A stretch of DNA of 64,000 nucleotides, taken from NCBI GenBank assembly GCA_000170815.1, contig ABCO01000004.1:1-64000 (forward strand), written 5' to 3'. The position numbers were made by a program, and so were the translations under genes. Below are positions 53,785 through 62,539 of the stretch, in pieces (the stretch's first letter is position 1; each line of letters starts with the position of its first letter). Source of the stretch: an unidentified eubacterium SCB49. GTDB lineage: Bacteria; Bacteroidota; Bacteroidia; Flavobacteriales; Flavobacteriaceae. The notes under the pieces were generated by a model. The model was not told the DNA's origin. It saw only the letters and a list, made by a program, of their open reading frames with translations, and ran no database searches.

Positions 53785-54243
53785 ATGACTACCATTAATC
53801 TACACACTAAAATTAAAGCTCCAATAAAGGAAGTTTTTGATCTCTCACGTGATATTTCATTTCACTTAAAGTCTGCCAAACAAACAGAAGAACAAGCCAT
53901 CGCAGGAACAACAAGCGGACTCATAAATCTAAACGAAACGGTAACATGGCGCGGTAAACATTTTGGAGTTTGGCTTACACACACTAGCAAAATAACAAAG
54001 CTAGAAGCGCCTTATAAGTTTGTGGATGTTATGATTAAAGGGCATTTCACATATTTTGTTCATCAGCATATTTATAAACACCAAAATGGCGTGACACACA
54101 TGCAGGACATACTCACATATAAAGTCCCTTATGGGATTGCAGGTCGTATTTTTGACACATTATTACTAAAAAGACACCTTACTTCTTTTCTAAAAACAAG
54201 AAATCAAGCCCTTAAAATTTCGGCAGAAAAAAACGCCCTTTAA
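53785..54243 (+). CDS. SRPBCC (START-like) family protein
   Basis: A 152-residue protein of the helix-grip fold (coenzyme Q10-binding / polyketide cyclase-like). It starts with KAPIKEVFDLSRDISFHLKS, then GLINLNETVTWRGKHFGVWL and FTYFVHQHIYKH, and ends in the long C-terminal helix with LKRHLTSFLKTRNQALK. The cavity ligand is unknown. It is the last gene of the regulator operon; the bidirectional terminator overlaps its stop codon. Confidence 0.88.
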   Translation: MTTINLHTKIKAPIKEVFDLSRDISFHLKSAKQTEEQAIAGTTSGLINLNETVTWRGKHFGVWLTHTSKITKLEAPYKFVDVMIKGHFTYFVHQHIYKHQNGVTHMQDILTYKVPYGIAGRIFDTLLLKRHLTSFLKTRNQALKISAEKNAL

Positions 54244-54258
54244 TTAAAAAGAGCGTTT
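54231..54258. terminator. Bidirectional terminator
   Basis: AAACGC-CTTT and AAAG-GCGTTT pair with one mismatched base around a short AT loop; A run on the left, T residues on the right. It spans the SRPBCC stop and serves the convergent M28 gene too. Confidence 0.7.
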
Positions 54259-54280
54259 CAATATGTATAAAAAACTAAAT

Positions 54281-55723
54281 TTATCTAATCACTAATTTTT
54301 TTGACACCGTTTGATTCTGTTCTGTCACAAAAGATAAAATGTATAAACCTTGAGACAAGCTTAATGTTGATACACTTCCTTGATTTGAATTTACATCTTG
54401 TTCTAAAATTTTTGCTCCTAAAGCATTATACAAAACAACCTGATCAAAAGATTGACTTGCTTGGTCTATTGTATAATTAACAACACCATCACCTGTAGTT
54501 ACAAACACTCCGTTTAATGTAGCCTCATCTAAACCTAACACTGAACTTTTTGACGTTTCAATCAAAAACTCGACGCATAATTTTGCAAACTTAGCCGCAT
54601 GTGTTGCAGTACCAGAAACATCAAAAGTATCATCAGGCGTGTGGATTTCAGGATTGTGTTCTCCAAAATTTGATTCGAAAGGAAAAGAAGCCATATATCC
54701 TTCTTCTGTCCAACTGGCATGATCTGAACACCCATAGTTACAAACTGAAGTTCCATAAGTTACTTCGTGTTCTCCACTCGCGTTATAATGATCTAACAAG
54801 CTCATTAAATAATCGTTTAAAGTAGCATTTGTAAAATCTGTAATAAAAGATATATCATTTGATGAACCATTATAATTTGTCATATCAAATTGAACAACAG
54901 CACCAACATCTACACCATTATCTGCATATTCTTTAGCAATCTCTGCAGAACCAACAAGTCCAATTTCTTCTGCAGAATATGCCATAATCTCAATTGTTCG
55001 CTGTGGAGTATATCCTATTTCAAACAGTGCTCTCACAGCTTCTGTAATCGTTGCAATACCAGAAGCATCATCATCTGCGCCAGGTGCATTAGTTTGAGCT
55101 TGAGAAGATGTAGAGTCTAAGTGTCCCCCCACAATAACAAACTCATCTGGCAAGGTAGCTCCTTCTATCGTCATTATCACAGAAGGCATATTTGTATTGA
55201 TGTGATTATATAAACGCACACTCACATCCTCTCTTCCATAGCTAGCTGCCATAGTCTCCCATTTTTCTTTTAAGTCTACTGAAGACTGTGCTCCACTAGC
55301 CGTAGCATGATGGCGTGTACCATAATCTTCTAGTTCCATTATATGTTCTGCAATAGTTCCTGCGTCTATCTCTTCTATAGCTTGGTTAACGAGTGCATCT
55401 TCTGTTATACTAAACTCTAAAACCGATTTTGTTGCGACTTTAGATTGTGACAAACTTGCCAAAACCTCTGCTTCTGTCGACTTATACATATAACCCGGCC
55501 CATGAACTAAAACTTTTTCATGGAGCTCATGACTTGCTTTATCTGTCATATAAACAGCAGCTTCCTCATCTGTTTTTGCGATAATTGTTACTTCATCTGG
55601 AAATTCATACTGTAATTCTTCTGCATCTTGAACAGCCATTTTTGCATAAAACCTTTCCTTGTCTAGACTCTGTGCGTTTACAGTACATGTAATTAGGATA
55701 AAAAGTAAAAAAATATTTCTCAT
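54281..55723 (-). CDS. Secreted M28 family metallopeptidase with T9SS sorting domain
   Basis: A 480-residue protein with signal peptide (ends CTVNAQ), a prodomain of about 125 residues, an M28 aminopeptidase domain, and a T9SS type A sorting domain (VLYNALGAKILEQDVNSNQG to SKKLVIR). Zinc-site motifs: VIVGGHLDSTSSQ (His and neighbouring Asp), GADDDASGIATI (bridging Asp), MAYSAEEIGLVGS (catalytic Glu and ligand Glu), QFDMTNY and a distal His (EIHTPDDT). It resembles Vibrio/Aeromonas leucyl aminopeptidases and would digest peptides outside the cell. Confidence 0.94.
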   Translation of the reverse strand: MRNIFLLFILITCTVNAQSLDKERFYAKMAVQDAEELQYEFPDEVTIIAKTDEEAAVYMTDKASHELHEKVLVHGPGYMYKSTEAEVLASLSQSKVATKSVLEFSITEDALVNQAIEEIDAGTIAEHIMELEDYGTRHHATASGAQSSVDLKEKWETMAASYGREDVSVRLYNHINTNMPSVIMTIEGATLPDEFVIVGGHLDSTSSQAQTNAPGADDDASGIATITEAVRALFEIGYTPQRTIEIMAYSAEEIGLVGSAEIAKEYADNGVDVGAVVQFDMTNYNGSSNDISFITDFTNATLNDYLMSLLDHYNASGEHEVTYGTSVCNYGCSDHASWTEEGYMASFPFESNFGEHNPEIHTPDDTFDVSGTATHAAKFAKLCVEFLIETSKSSVLGLDEATLNGVFVTTGDGVVNYTIDQASQSFDQVVLYNALGAKILEQDVNSNQGSVSTLSLSQGLYILSFVTEQNQTVSKKLVIR

Positions 55724-55739
55724 AGTATTTATTTTGTTT

Positions 55740-55747
55740 CAAAAATA
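55740..55747 (-). promoter_or_regulatory. -7 element of the M28 peptidase gene (TATTTTTG)
   Basis: Plus-strand CAAAAATA; a perfect TAnnTTTG on the minus strand, 16 nt before ATG 55723. Confidence 0.5.
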
Positions 55748-55858
55748 ATCATTTATATAGCATCTTAGATATTTATATGTCAGTAATAACAAGACACTTA
55801 TTATTTAACCTACTGTTAATTATTACAAAAAATTCACTAGAGATTATACAATCTTAAT

Positions 55859-55866
55859 TACTTTTG
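55859..55866 (+). promoter_or_regulatory. -7 element of the ECF sigma gene (TACTTTTG)
   Basis: A perfect TAnnTTTG 9 nt before ATG 55876. Its TTG could be mistaken for a start codon four codons upstream of the true ATG. Confidence 0.55.
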
Positions 55867-55875
55867 TTACTAATT

Positions 55876-56427
55876 ATGACAAACCACATCATTGATGCTA
55901 CAAAATGGGTAGATCGCTATAGCGATTACCTCTATAATTACACGATTGTTCGTGTTAATGAGCATGAGGTTGCACAAGACCTAATTTCAGAAACTTTTTT
56001 TGCTGGACTTAAATCTTCAAAAAATTTTAAAGGTGAAGCCAGTGAGCGTACTTGGCTTATTTCTATATTAAAACGAAAAATCATAGATCATTATCGTAAA
56101 ACCAACAGTAATAAAGGCAAAGCAGAAGTGCGCATGCAATATTCTAGTGAGGATGCTGAGGGAGATTGGTTAGAAGAGCGAGTACAAGATCCGTTTGACA
56201 AAACAGCAGAAGACACTATTGAAAACGAAGAACTTGGAGGCGCTATTTATGACTGTTTAGACAAATTACCAGTAAAACAGGCGAGTATTTTTAAAATGAA
56301 AACTATTGATAATTTTGATACAGAAGCAATCTGTAATGAATATAACATTACTCCGTCTAACTTGTGGGTAATTATCCACAGAGCAAGAACATCTCTATCT
56401 TCTTGCTTAGAAGAAAACTGGTTATAA
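55876..56427 (+). CDS. ECF-type RNA polymerase sigma factor
   Basis: A 183-residue sigma-70 family protein with regions 2 and 4 only. Region 2: WVDRYSDYLYNYTIVRVN, EVAQDLISETFFAGLKS and the region 2.3/2.4 segment SERTWLISILKRKIIDHYRK. Region 4: LPVKQASIFKMKTIDNFDTE then a helix-turn-helix ICNEYNITPSNLWVIIHRAR. ATG 55876 is chosen because it follows the -7 element and begins the region 2 helix. It is paired with the small zinc-finger-like gene 7 nt downstream, its likely regulator. Confidence 0.93.
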   Translation: MTNHIIDATKWVDRYSDYLYNYTIVRVNEHEVAQDLISETFFAGLKSSKNFKGEASERTWLISILKRKIIDHYRKTNSNKGKAEVRMQYSSEDAEGDWLEERVQDPFDKTAEDTIENEELGGAIYDCLDKLPVKQASIFKMKTIDNFDTEAICNEYNITPSNLWVIIHRARTSLSSCLEENWL

Positions 56428-56434
56428 GAACACA

Positions 56435-56689
56435 ATGAAACTATTAAAAAAACTTTTTATTGACTGTGAAACGAGCGCACTATATTGTGATAAAGCACAA
56501 TATAATGAAGCTACTTCAATGGAAAAATTTCAGCTAAAGTTACATATTGTTATTTGTAAAATCTGCAGAAGTCACTCTATTAAAAACACAAAACTTACTA
56601 AAGCTTGCAATAAGGCTAACCTTGCAAAAATGCCAGAAACAGATAAAGCAGCTTTAAAAAGTAAACTGGAAAAAGAAATAGGCAATTAA
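56435..56689 (+). CDS. Small zinc-finger-like protein, putative anti-sigma factor
   Basis: An 84-residue cytoplasmic protein. The first 50 residues hold FIDCETSALYCDKAQYNEAT and LKLHIVICKICRSH, giving a Cys/His pattern (C, H, CxxC) like a zf-HC2 anti-sigma domain. The rest is Lys-rich helix. No membrane span is present, so it may act as a soluble anti-sigma factor. It lies 7 nt after the ECF sigma gene. The last 36 nt overlap the end of the convergent UbiA-like gene. Confidence 0.7.
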   Translation: MKLLKKLFIDCETSALYCDKAQYNEATSMEKFQLKLHIVICKICRSHSIKNTKLTKACNKANLAKMPETDKAALKSKLEKEIGN

Positions 56690-57478
56690 CCACCACCAAA
56701 TAGGTATACTCTCTACCCAAAAAGAGGCAAAAAATTGCCCTTGGGATTTTTGGGCTTTAAGAAGCATTAATCCAGTTAGCACAACCATAAGACTACCTGC
56801 CAAAATTTTCTGAAGCTGACTGTTATCTATTAACAATTCACAAAGCAAGGCTATTGCAAGTAGTACAAACCCAACAATCTTAGTCTTATTTATCCCAATA
56901 CGTTGTGGCATCGTACCTAACGACAGATGATCGTATTTTACATCTCTTATTTCAAAAGGCAAAATCCACACTACAACCAGTAAAAATCGTTGTAAAAACA
57001 ATAACATAACCGTTGTAGAAAAAAGTTCATTAGCAGCAACTACAGGCACAATAACAGTTACACCTGCCCAAACAAGAGCTACTATAAAAACTTTAATACC
57101 TCCTACACTTCTCAAATTGCTTTTAGTTAAAAAAGGGACTGCATAAAAGAATGTTAACACCCCAAAGGCAGCGATATAGATAATCACAGCCAAAGGCATA
57201 TAGAATGTCACTAACACCAAAAGCACACCGCAAACAGCAGACAATACCTGTATGGCTTTTAGACTTTTTGCTAAACTTCTATGATGAAGTCCTGCAATCT
57301 CAGCGTATTTTACAAAATTGTAAGCCGAAATAGTCCCCAAAAAAACAAAAGCATAAAAAAGCCACTTTAGTTCTAGTGACAAATACAACTGAGTTAATCC
57401 CACAAGGGCTGTCACCGCAAACGCAACGTGAATACTACTATTAATATAAAAAGCAAAAGCTGCTTTTAATAATCTCAT
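56654..57478 (-). CDS. UbiA-like integral membrane protein
   Basis: A 274-residue protein with about eight to nine membrane helices. Its layout resembles UbiA prenyltransferases: first motif position TISAYNFVKYAE (Asn-rich, lacking the classic NDxxDxxxD) and second motif VKYDHLSLGTMPQRIG, close to the DxxxD...G-x-x-T-x-x-x-x-G pattern. The altered first Asp motif makes prenyltransferase activity uncertain. It has its own promoter (57506-57513) and overlaps the anti-sigma-like gene tail-to-tail by 36 nt. Confidence 0.75.
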   Translation of the reverse strand: MRLLKAAFAFYINSSIHVAFAVTALVGLTQLYLSLELKWLFYAFVFLGTISAYNFVKYAEIAGLHHRSLAKSLKAIQVLSAVCGVLLVLVTFYMPLAVIIYIAAFGVLTFFYAVPFLTKSNLRSVGGIKVFIVALVWAGVTVIVPVVAANELFSTTVMLLFLQRFLLVVVWILPFEIRDVKYDHLSLGTMPQRIGINKTKIVGFVLLAIALLCELLIDNSQLQKILAGSLMVVLTGLMLLKAQKSQGQFFASFWVESIPIWWWLIAYFFFQFTF

Positions 57479-57505
57479 TAGGTAAATTTAACAAAACAAT
57501 GATTA

Positions 57506-57513
57506 CAAATCTA
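57506..57513 (-). promoter_or_regulatory. -7 element of the UbiA-like gene (TAGATTTG)
   Basis: Plus-strand CAAATCTA; a perfect TAnnTTTG on the minus strand, 27 nt before ATG 57478. Confidence 0.5.
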
Positions 57514-57796
57514 AGCATAGTTTATAGCAAGTAATAATACATAAAAACAGCCAAGCAGCACCCGCTATATTTTAACAACTTTTTACTAAAATAAAGAAAC
57601 AACAGGCTAATGTAACGGTAAAACATTGTTAATAATTAAATTAGACTTAAACGATAAAGAACCAACATAGGCCTCAAAGTGTTTTTAAAACATATACTTC
57701 TAGATTAAAAACACCTTCATTCATACTAGACAAATAGCGGTTGAAAAGTTATTTCTTAGGTTTAACAAACCACTGTAAAAATTAGCTAATAAATTG

Positions 57797-57804
57797 TATT
57801 TTTG
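57797..57804 (+). promoter_or_regulatory. gcvP -7 element (TATTTTTG)
   Basis: A perfect TAnnTTTG 81 nt before ATG 57886, giving a leader of about 75 nt. No -33 TTG at the standard distance. Confidence 0.5.
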
Positions 57805-57885
57805 CGTTCCAAATTGAGGCATACTTTAAACGCCGCTATTTCACTGAAATCAATTCTTTAAAAGTGGCAATCCCACAAATAATAT

Positions 57886-60732
57886 ATGAAGACAGATTCT
57901 TTTGCTTACAGACACATAGGCCCACGTAGGGCAGACTTAGATAATATGCTTGCTACCGTTGGAGTTGACTCAATGGAACAGCTTATTTCTGAAACGATCC
58001 CAAACGACATTCGCCTCAAAGAAGACATCAAACTTGACGATGCAATGAGTGAACAGGAATATTTAGAACATATTACTGAGCTTTCTGCTAAAAATCAAGT
58101 TTTTAAAACATATATAGGTCTTGGCTATCATCAAGCCATTACACCTCCTGTAATACAACGAAATATTTTAGAAAACCCAGGTTGGTATACAGCTTACACG
58201 CCTTATCAAGCAGAAATTGCTCAAGGAAGACTAGAAGCATTGCTTAACTTTCAGACTATGGTTACAGACCTTACAGGTATGGAGTTAGCTAACGCTTCCT
58301 TACTTGATGAGAGTACAGCTGCAGCAGAAGCAATGGCTTTATTATTTGCTGTAAGAGCACGTGAGCAAAAGAAGAGCGGAGCAAACAAGTTTTTTGTTTC
58401 TGAAGATATTTTACCACAAACACTGTCATTATTACAAACAAGATCTACGCCTATCGGTATAGAACTTGTTGTTGGAAATCATGAAACTTTCGATTTTTCT
58501 TCAGAATTTTTTGGGGCTATGTTACAATACCCAGGAATGAGCGGAAAAGTTTTTGATTATAAAACATTTGTAAAAACCGCTAACGATGCTGGTATTAAAG
58601 TAGCAGTTGCTGCAGATATTTTAAGCTTAGTAAAACTAGAAGCGCCTGGTAATTTTGGAGTAGATGTAGTGGTTGGTACTACGCAGCGTTTTGGTATTCC
58701 ATTAGGTTACGGAGGCCCTCACGCAGCTTTCTTTGCGACTAAAGAAGCTTATAAAAGAAATATTCCAGGAAGAATTATTGGAGTAACAAAAGATACAGAT
58801 GGTAACCGTGCATTACGTATGGCTTTACAAACACGTGAACAACACATAAAACGTGATAAAGCTACAAGTAACATTTGTACAGCACAGGTACTTCTAGCCG
58901 TTATGGCCGGAATGTACGCAGTATATCACGGACCAGATGGATTAAAATATATTGCAAACAAGGTACATAACACTGCTGCAACACTTGCAGACGCACTAGA
59001 AAACTTAGGTTATCACCAAGACAACGAAACATATTTTGACACAATTTCTATTAAAACAGATATTTCTAAAATAAACTTTAGAGCAGAATCTGAAGGTATT
59101 AATTTTTATTACCGAGATGAAAATACAGTGTCAATTTCAATAAACGAAACAACAACACTTAACGATTTAAATAACATTATCGGTGTTTTTGCAGATGCAG
59201 CTAGTAAAGACCGTATTTATGTTAAAGAGCTTTTAGAAGGAAATGCCATTCCAGAAAGCATTGCAAGACAAACTGAGTTTTTGACGAATGAGGTGTTCAA
59301 CAGTTTTCATAGTGAAACAGAATTAATGCGTTATATCAAGAAATTGGAACGCAGAGATCTTTCTTTAAATCACTCAATGATTGCACTTGGATCTTGTACA
59401 ATGAAGCTAAATGCAGCTGCAGAAATGTTGCCTTTAAGTGATCCAATGTGGGGTAATATGCACCCATTTGTACCTGTTAAACAAGCAGGAGGTTATCAAT
59501 TTATGCTTAAAAAACTGGAAGAACAACTTACAGAAATCACAGGTTTTGCAGGAACCTCTTTACAACCAAACAGTGGTGCGCAAGGAGAATATGCTGGACT
59601 AATGGTTATAAAAGCATATCACGAATCTAGAAACGAACACCACAGAAATATCTGTTTAATCCCTTCATCTGCACACGGTACCAATCCAGCAAGTGCGGTA
59701 ATGGCCGGAATGAAAGTAGTTGTAACAAAAGCAACTGAAGACGGAAACATTGATGTAGATGATTTACGTGCAAAAGCAGAAGAACACAAAGACAACTTAG
59801 CAGCTTTAATGGTAACATACCCTTCTACACATGGAGTGTATGAATCTGCCATAAAAGAAATCACAAGCTTGATCCATGATAATGGAGGACAAGTGTATAT
59901 GGATGGTGCAAATATGAATGCTCAAGTAGCACTTACAAACCCTGGTGCCATAGGCGCAGATGTTTGTCACCTCAACTTACACAAAACGTTTGCTATACCT
60001 CATGGTGGTGGTGGACCAGGTGTAGGACCAATTTGTGTTGCAAAACAACTAGTACCTTTTTTACCATCAAATCCTGTTATTACAACTGGAGGAGAAACAG
60101 CTATCACAGCAATATCTGCAGCCCCTTGGGGAAGCGCATTAGTGTGTCTAATTAGCTATGCTTACATCTGTATGCTAGGTGAAAACGGACTTAAAAAATC
60201 TACTCAGTACGCTATATTAAATGCAAACTACATAAAGGAACGCTTTAAAGGACATTATGAAACGTTGTATTCTGGCGAAAAAGGACGCGCTGCACACGAA
60301 ATGATTATTGACTGCAGACCATTTAAAGAAAGAGGTGTAGAAGTAACAGATATTGCAAAAAGATTAATGGATTACGGCTTTCACGCCCCTACCGTTTCTT
60401 TTCCTGTAGCTGGAACTATGATGATAGAGCCTACAGAAAGTGAAAGCAAACAAGAACTTGACCGTTTTTGTGACGCAATGATTTCTATTAGAAAAGAAAT
60501 TGACGCTGTAGTAGATAAAGATGACGTAAATAACGTGCTAAAAAATGCGCCACACACACAAGTAATGCTCACTAGTGATACATGGGAATTCCCATACACT
60601 CGCCAGCAGGCAGCATTTCCATTAGAATACATAAATGACAATAAATTTTGGCCAGCAGTAAGACGTGTAGATGACGCCTTTGGTGACAGAAACTTAATCT
60701 GTACATGTGAGCCTATCGAAGCATATATGTAA
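57886..60732 (+). CDS. gcvP: Glycine dehydrogenase (decarboxylating), P protein
   Basis: A 948-residue full-length fused P protein of the glycine cleavage system. It decarboxylates glycine with pyridoxal phosphate and passes the aminomethyl group to the H protein. N-terminus FAYRHIGPR; TPYQAEIAQGRLEALLNFQT; GSCTMKLNAAAEMLP; PLP-binding lysine Lys700 in HLNLHKTFAIPHGGGGPGVG. Length matches single-chain enzymes (about 950). The gcvT and gcvH genes are not in the window. It is monocistronic, with a strong terminator. Confidence 0.97.
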   Translation: MKTDSFAYRHIGPRRADLDNMLATVGVDSMEQLISETIPNDIRLKEDIKLDDAMSEQEYLEHITELSAKNQVFKTYIGLGYHQAITPPVIQRNILENPGWYTAYTPYQAEIAQGRLEALLNFQTMVTDLTGMELANASLLDESTAAAEAMALLFAVRAREQKKSGANKFFVSEDILPQTLSLLQTRSTPIGIELVVGNHETFDFSSEFFGAMLQYPGMSGKVFDYKTFVKTANDAGIKVAVAADILSLVKLEAPGNFGVDVVVGTTQRFGIPLGYGGPHAAFFATKEAYKRNIPGRIIGVTKDTDGNRALRMALQTREQHIKRDKATSNICTAQVLLAVMAGMYAVYHGPDGLKYIANKVHNTAATLADALENLGYHQDNETYFDTISIKTDISKINFRAESEGINFYYRDENTVSISINETTTLNDLNNIIGVFADAASKDRIYVKELLEGNAIPESIARQTEFLTNEVFNSFHSETELMRYIKKLERRDLSLNHSMIALGSCTMKLNAAAEMLPLSDPMWGNMHPFVPVKQAGGYQFMLKKLEEQLTEITGFAGTSLQPNSGAQGEYAGLMVIKAYHESRNEHHRNICLIPSSAHGTNPASAVMAGMKVVVTKATEDGNIDVDDLRAKAEEHKDNLAALMVTYPSTHGVYESAIKEITSLIHDNGGQVYMDGANMNAQVALTNPGAIGADVCHLNLHKTFAIPHGGGGPGVGPICVAKQLVPFLPSNPVITTGGETAITAISAAPWGSALVCLISYAYICMLGENGLKKSTQYAILNANYIKERFKGHYETLYSGEKGRAAHEMIIDCRPFKERGVEVTDIAKRLMDYGFHAPTVSFPVAGTMMIEPTESESKQELDRFCDAMISIRKEIDAVVDKDDVNNVLKNAPHTQVMLTSDTWEFPYTRQQAAFPLEYINDNKFWPAVRRVDDAFGDRNLICTCEPIEAYM

Positions 60733-60754
60733 TAACACAACAAATAATAATCTT

Positions 60755-60809
60755 AAAAAATAAAGATAGTTGGCTAAGCTTTTAAAGTTTTACTATCTTT
60801 ATTTTTTTT
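60755..60809 (+). terminator. Terminator of gcvP
   Basis: A perfect 16-bp stem, AAAAAATAAAGATAGT / ACTATCTTTATTTTTT, around a 21-nt loop, then more T. Confidence 0.85.
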
Positions 60810-60936
60810 GACAAAAGCTTGAAATATTTTCACAAAAAACAGTAAAACATTGAATTCTACAAAATGGTTTTAAGAAATAGGTAAACCACTATTGCCTAGA
60901 CTGTTTTATGTATTATAGACAAATTTTTTTATAATT

Positions 60937-61998
60937 ATGGGTACTAAGATTACAGGAGTAGGGAGTTATATCCCAGAAAGTGTAGCTAAAAACGAAGACT
61001 TTGGCAATCATTCTTTCTTCAACGAAGATGGCACAAAGTTTCCAAGCGAGAACGAAGTCATTATTGAAAAGTTTAAAGCCATAACGGGTATCGCAGAAAG
61101 GCGATATATTAAAGACGAACTAGTTACCTCTGACATTGCAACAATTGCAGCAGAACGCGCTATTGAAGCCGCTGGTATAGACAAAGAGACTTTAGACTAT
61201 ATTATAGTAGCTCAAAATTACGGTGACGTAAAGCATGGTGATTTACAAAGTGACACTGTGCCTAGTCTTGCTTCAAGAGTAAAACATAAACTTAAAATTC
61301 AAAACCCATATTGTGTAGGTTATGACATTCTTTTTGGTTGCCCAGGTTGGGTTGAAGGAATGATACAGGCTCATGCATATATCAAAGCTGGTATGGCAAA
61401 ACGCTGCCTAGTTATTGGAGCAGAAGCCTTATCTCGTGTAGTTGACCCTCACGATAGAGACTCCATGATCTACAGTGATGGAGCAGGTGCCACTGTAGTA
61501 GAAGCTACAGATGAAACAGATGTTGGGTACATTTCTCATAAAAGTGCAACATATGCTTACGATGAAGCACACTTTATATTTTTTGGAGAAACCAACAATC
61601 AAGAAATAACAGACAGACGTCGCTACATTAAAATGTACGGTCGTAAAATCTACAACTTTGCCTTGGTAAACGTACCAAATGCAATGAAAACAACATTAGA
61701 CGAAAGCGGTATTGACATTAGCCAACTTAAAAAAATATTTATTCATCAAGCAAACGAAAAGATGGATGAAGCAATCATTAAGCGCTTTTACAAACTATAC
61801 GATATGGAACCACCTGCACACGTGATGCCTATGAGCATCAACAAACTAGGTAATTCTAGTGTCGCTACAGTTCCTACCCTATACGACCTTGTACTCAAGG
61901 GTAAACTTGAAAACCAAGAAGTTAACAAAGGTGATATTGTACTTTTTGCCAGTGTAGGAGCCGGGATGAATATTAACGCTATTCTATATAAGGTGTAA
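60937..61998 (+). CDS. 3-oxoacyl-ACP synthase III family protein (FabH-like)
   Basis: A 353-residue thiolase-fold condensing enzyme. N-terminal TKITGVGSYIPES; substrate region GIAERRYIKDELVTSDIATI; active-site cysteine Cys135 in ILFGCPGWVEGM; His in FIHQANEKMDEA; Asn in NKLGNSSVATVPT; ending GDIVLFASVGAGMN. The active-site Cys-His-Asn triad is intact. At 353 residues it is longer than housekeeping FabH (about 320-335), and the GCPGW rather than ACxG context suggests a specialised paralogue. A methyltransferase and a glycosyltransferase follow closely. Confidence 0.9.
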   Translation: MGTKITGVGSYIPESVAKNEDFGNHSFFNEDGTKFPSENEVIIEKFKAITGIAERRYIKDELVTSDIATIAAERAIEAAGIDKETLDYIIVAQNYGDVKHGDLQSDTVPSLASRVKHKLKIQNPYCVGYDILFGCPGWVEGMIQAHAYIKAGMAKRCLVIGAEALSRVVDPHDRDSMIYSDGAGATVVEATDETDVGYISHKSATYAYDEAHFIFFGETNNQEITDRRRYIKMYGRKIYNFALVNVPNAMKTTLDESGIDISQLKKIFIHQANEKMDEAIIKRFYKLYDMEPPAHVMPMSINKLGNSSVATVPTLYDLVLKGKLENQEVNKGDIVLFASVGAGMNINAILYKV

Positions 61999-62017
61999 CA
62001 GCTATTATCAATTTAAG

Positions 62018-62539
62018 ATGTATAAAAATACCTTTCCAAAAAAAAGATATAACATCACACTAGATTTCTTACAAGATGTCATCTCAAAAGATGACAACAT
62101 ACTTGATTTGGGTGTTACAAATCCATTCTCTGAAATTTTAAAAAACGAAGGGTATTCAGTTACAAATACAAACGGTGAAGATTTAGACATAGACACCACA
62201 GCAGTAAATAACGATAAATTTGATGTCGTTACTGCTTTTGAAATATTTGAACATCTGGTCGCTCCATTTAATGTGTTACAAGACATTAAAGCTAAAAAAA
62301 TAGTAGCTTCTGTACCTTTAAAACTATGGTTTGCTGCTGCCTACCAAAATAAAGAAGATGCACGAGATCGTCATTATCACGAATTTGAAGACTGGCAGTT
62401 TGATTGGCTTTTAGAAAAAGCAGGTTGGAAGATAAAAAAAAGAATAAAGTTTACAAACCCTGTAAATAAAATAGGCTTCCGCCCTATTCTTAGAAGATTT
62501 ACACCTAGATATTACCTTATTTATGCAGAGCGTATATAA
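62018..62539 (+). CDS. SAM-dependent methyltransferase-like protein
   Basis: A 173-residue compact class I methyltransferase. Motif I is unusual (DDNILDLGVTNPFSEILKNE; D-L-G but no G-x-G loop), followed by GEDLDIDTTAVNNDKFDVVT, AFEIFEHLVAPFNVL (typical motif IV) and KIVASVPLKLWF. The HYHEFEDWQFDWLLEKAGW stretch is common in SAM methyltransferases acting on sugars or lipids. It starts 19 nt after the FabH-like gene; its stop shares one base with the next start. Confidence 0.82.
   Translation: MYKNTFPKKRYNITLDFLQDVISKDDNILDLGVTNPFSEILKNEGYSVTNTNGEDLDIDTTAVNNDKFDVVTAFEIFEHLVAPFNVLQDIKAKKIVASVPLKLWFAAAYQNKEDARDRHYHEFEDWQFDWLLEKAGWKIKKRIKFTNPVNKIGFRPILRRFTPRYYLIYAERI

Larger units (their letters stand above)
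57479..57885. other. Intergenic region between the UbiA-like gene and gcvP
   Basis: 407 bp with two outward-facing -7 elements (57506-57513 minus, 57797-57804 plus). The gcvP leader of about 80 nt ends in a small GTGG-loop-CCAC hairpin (57864-57876). I see nothing resembling a glycine riboswitch, although gcvP is a common riboswitch target. Confidence 0.55.

Noticed and set aside
57805..57885. Glycine riboswitch before gcvP
   Set aside because: The leader is only about 80 nt and lacks the paired conserved aptamer cores; only a 4-bp hairpin is visible.
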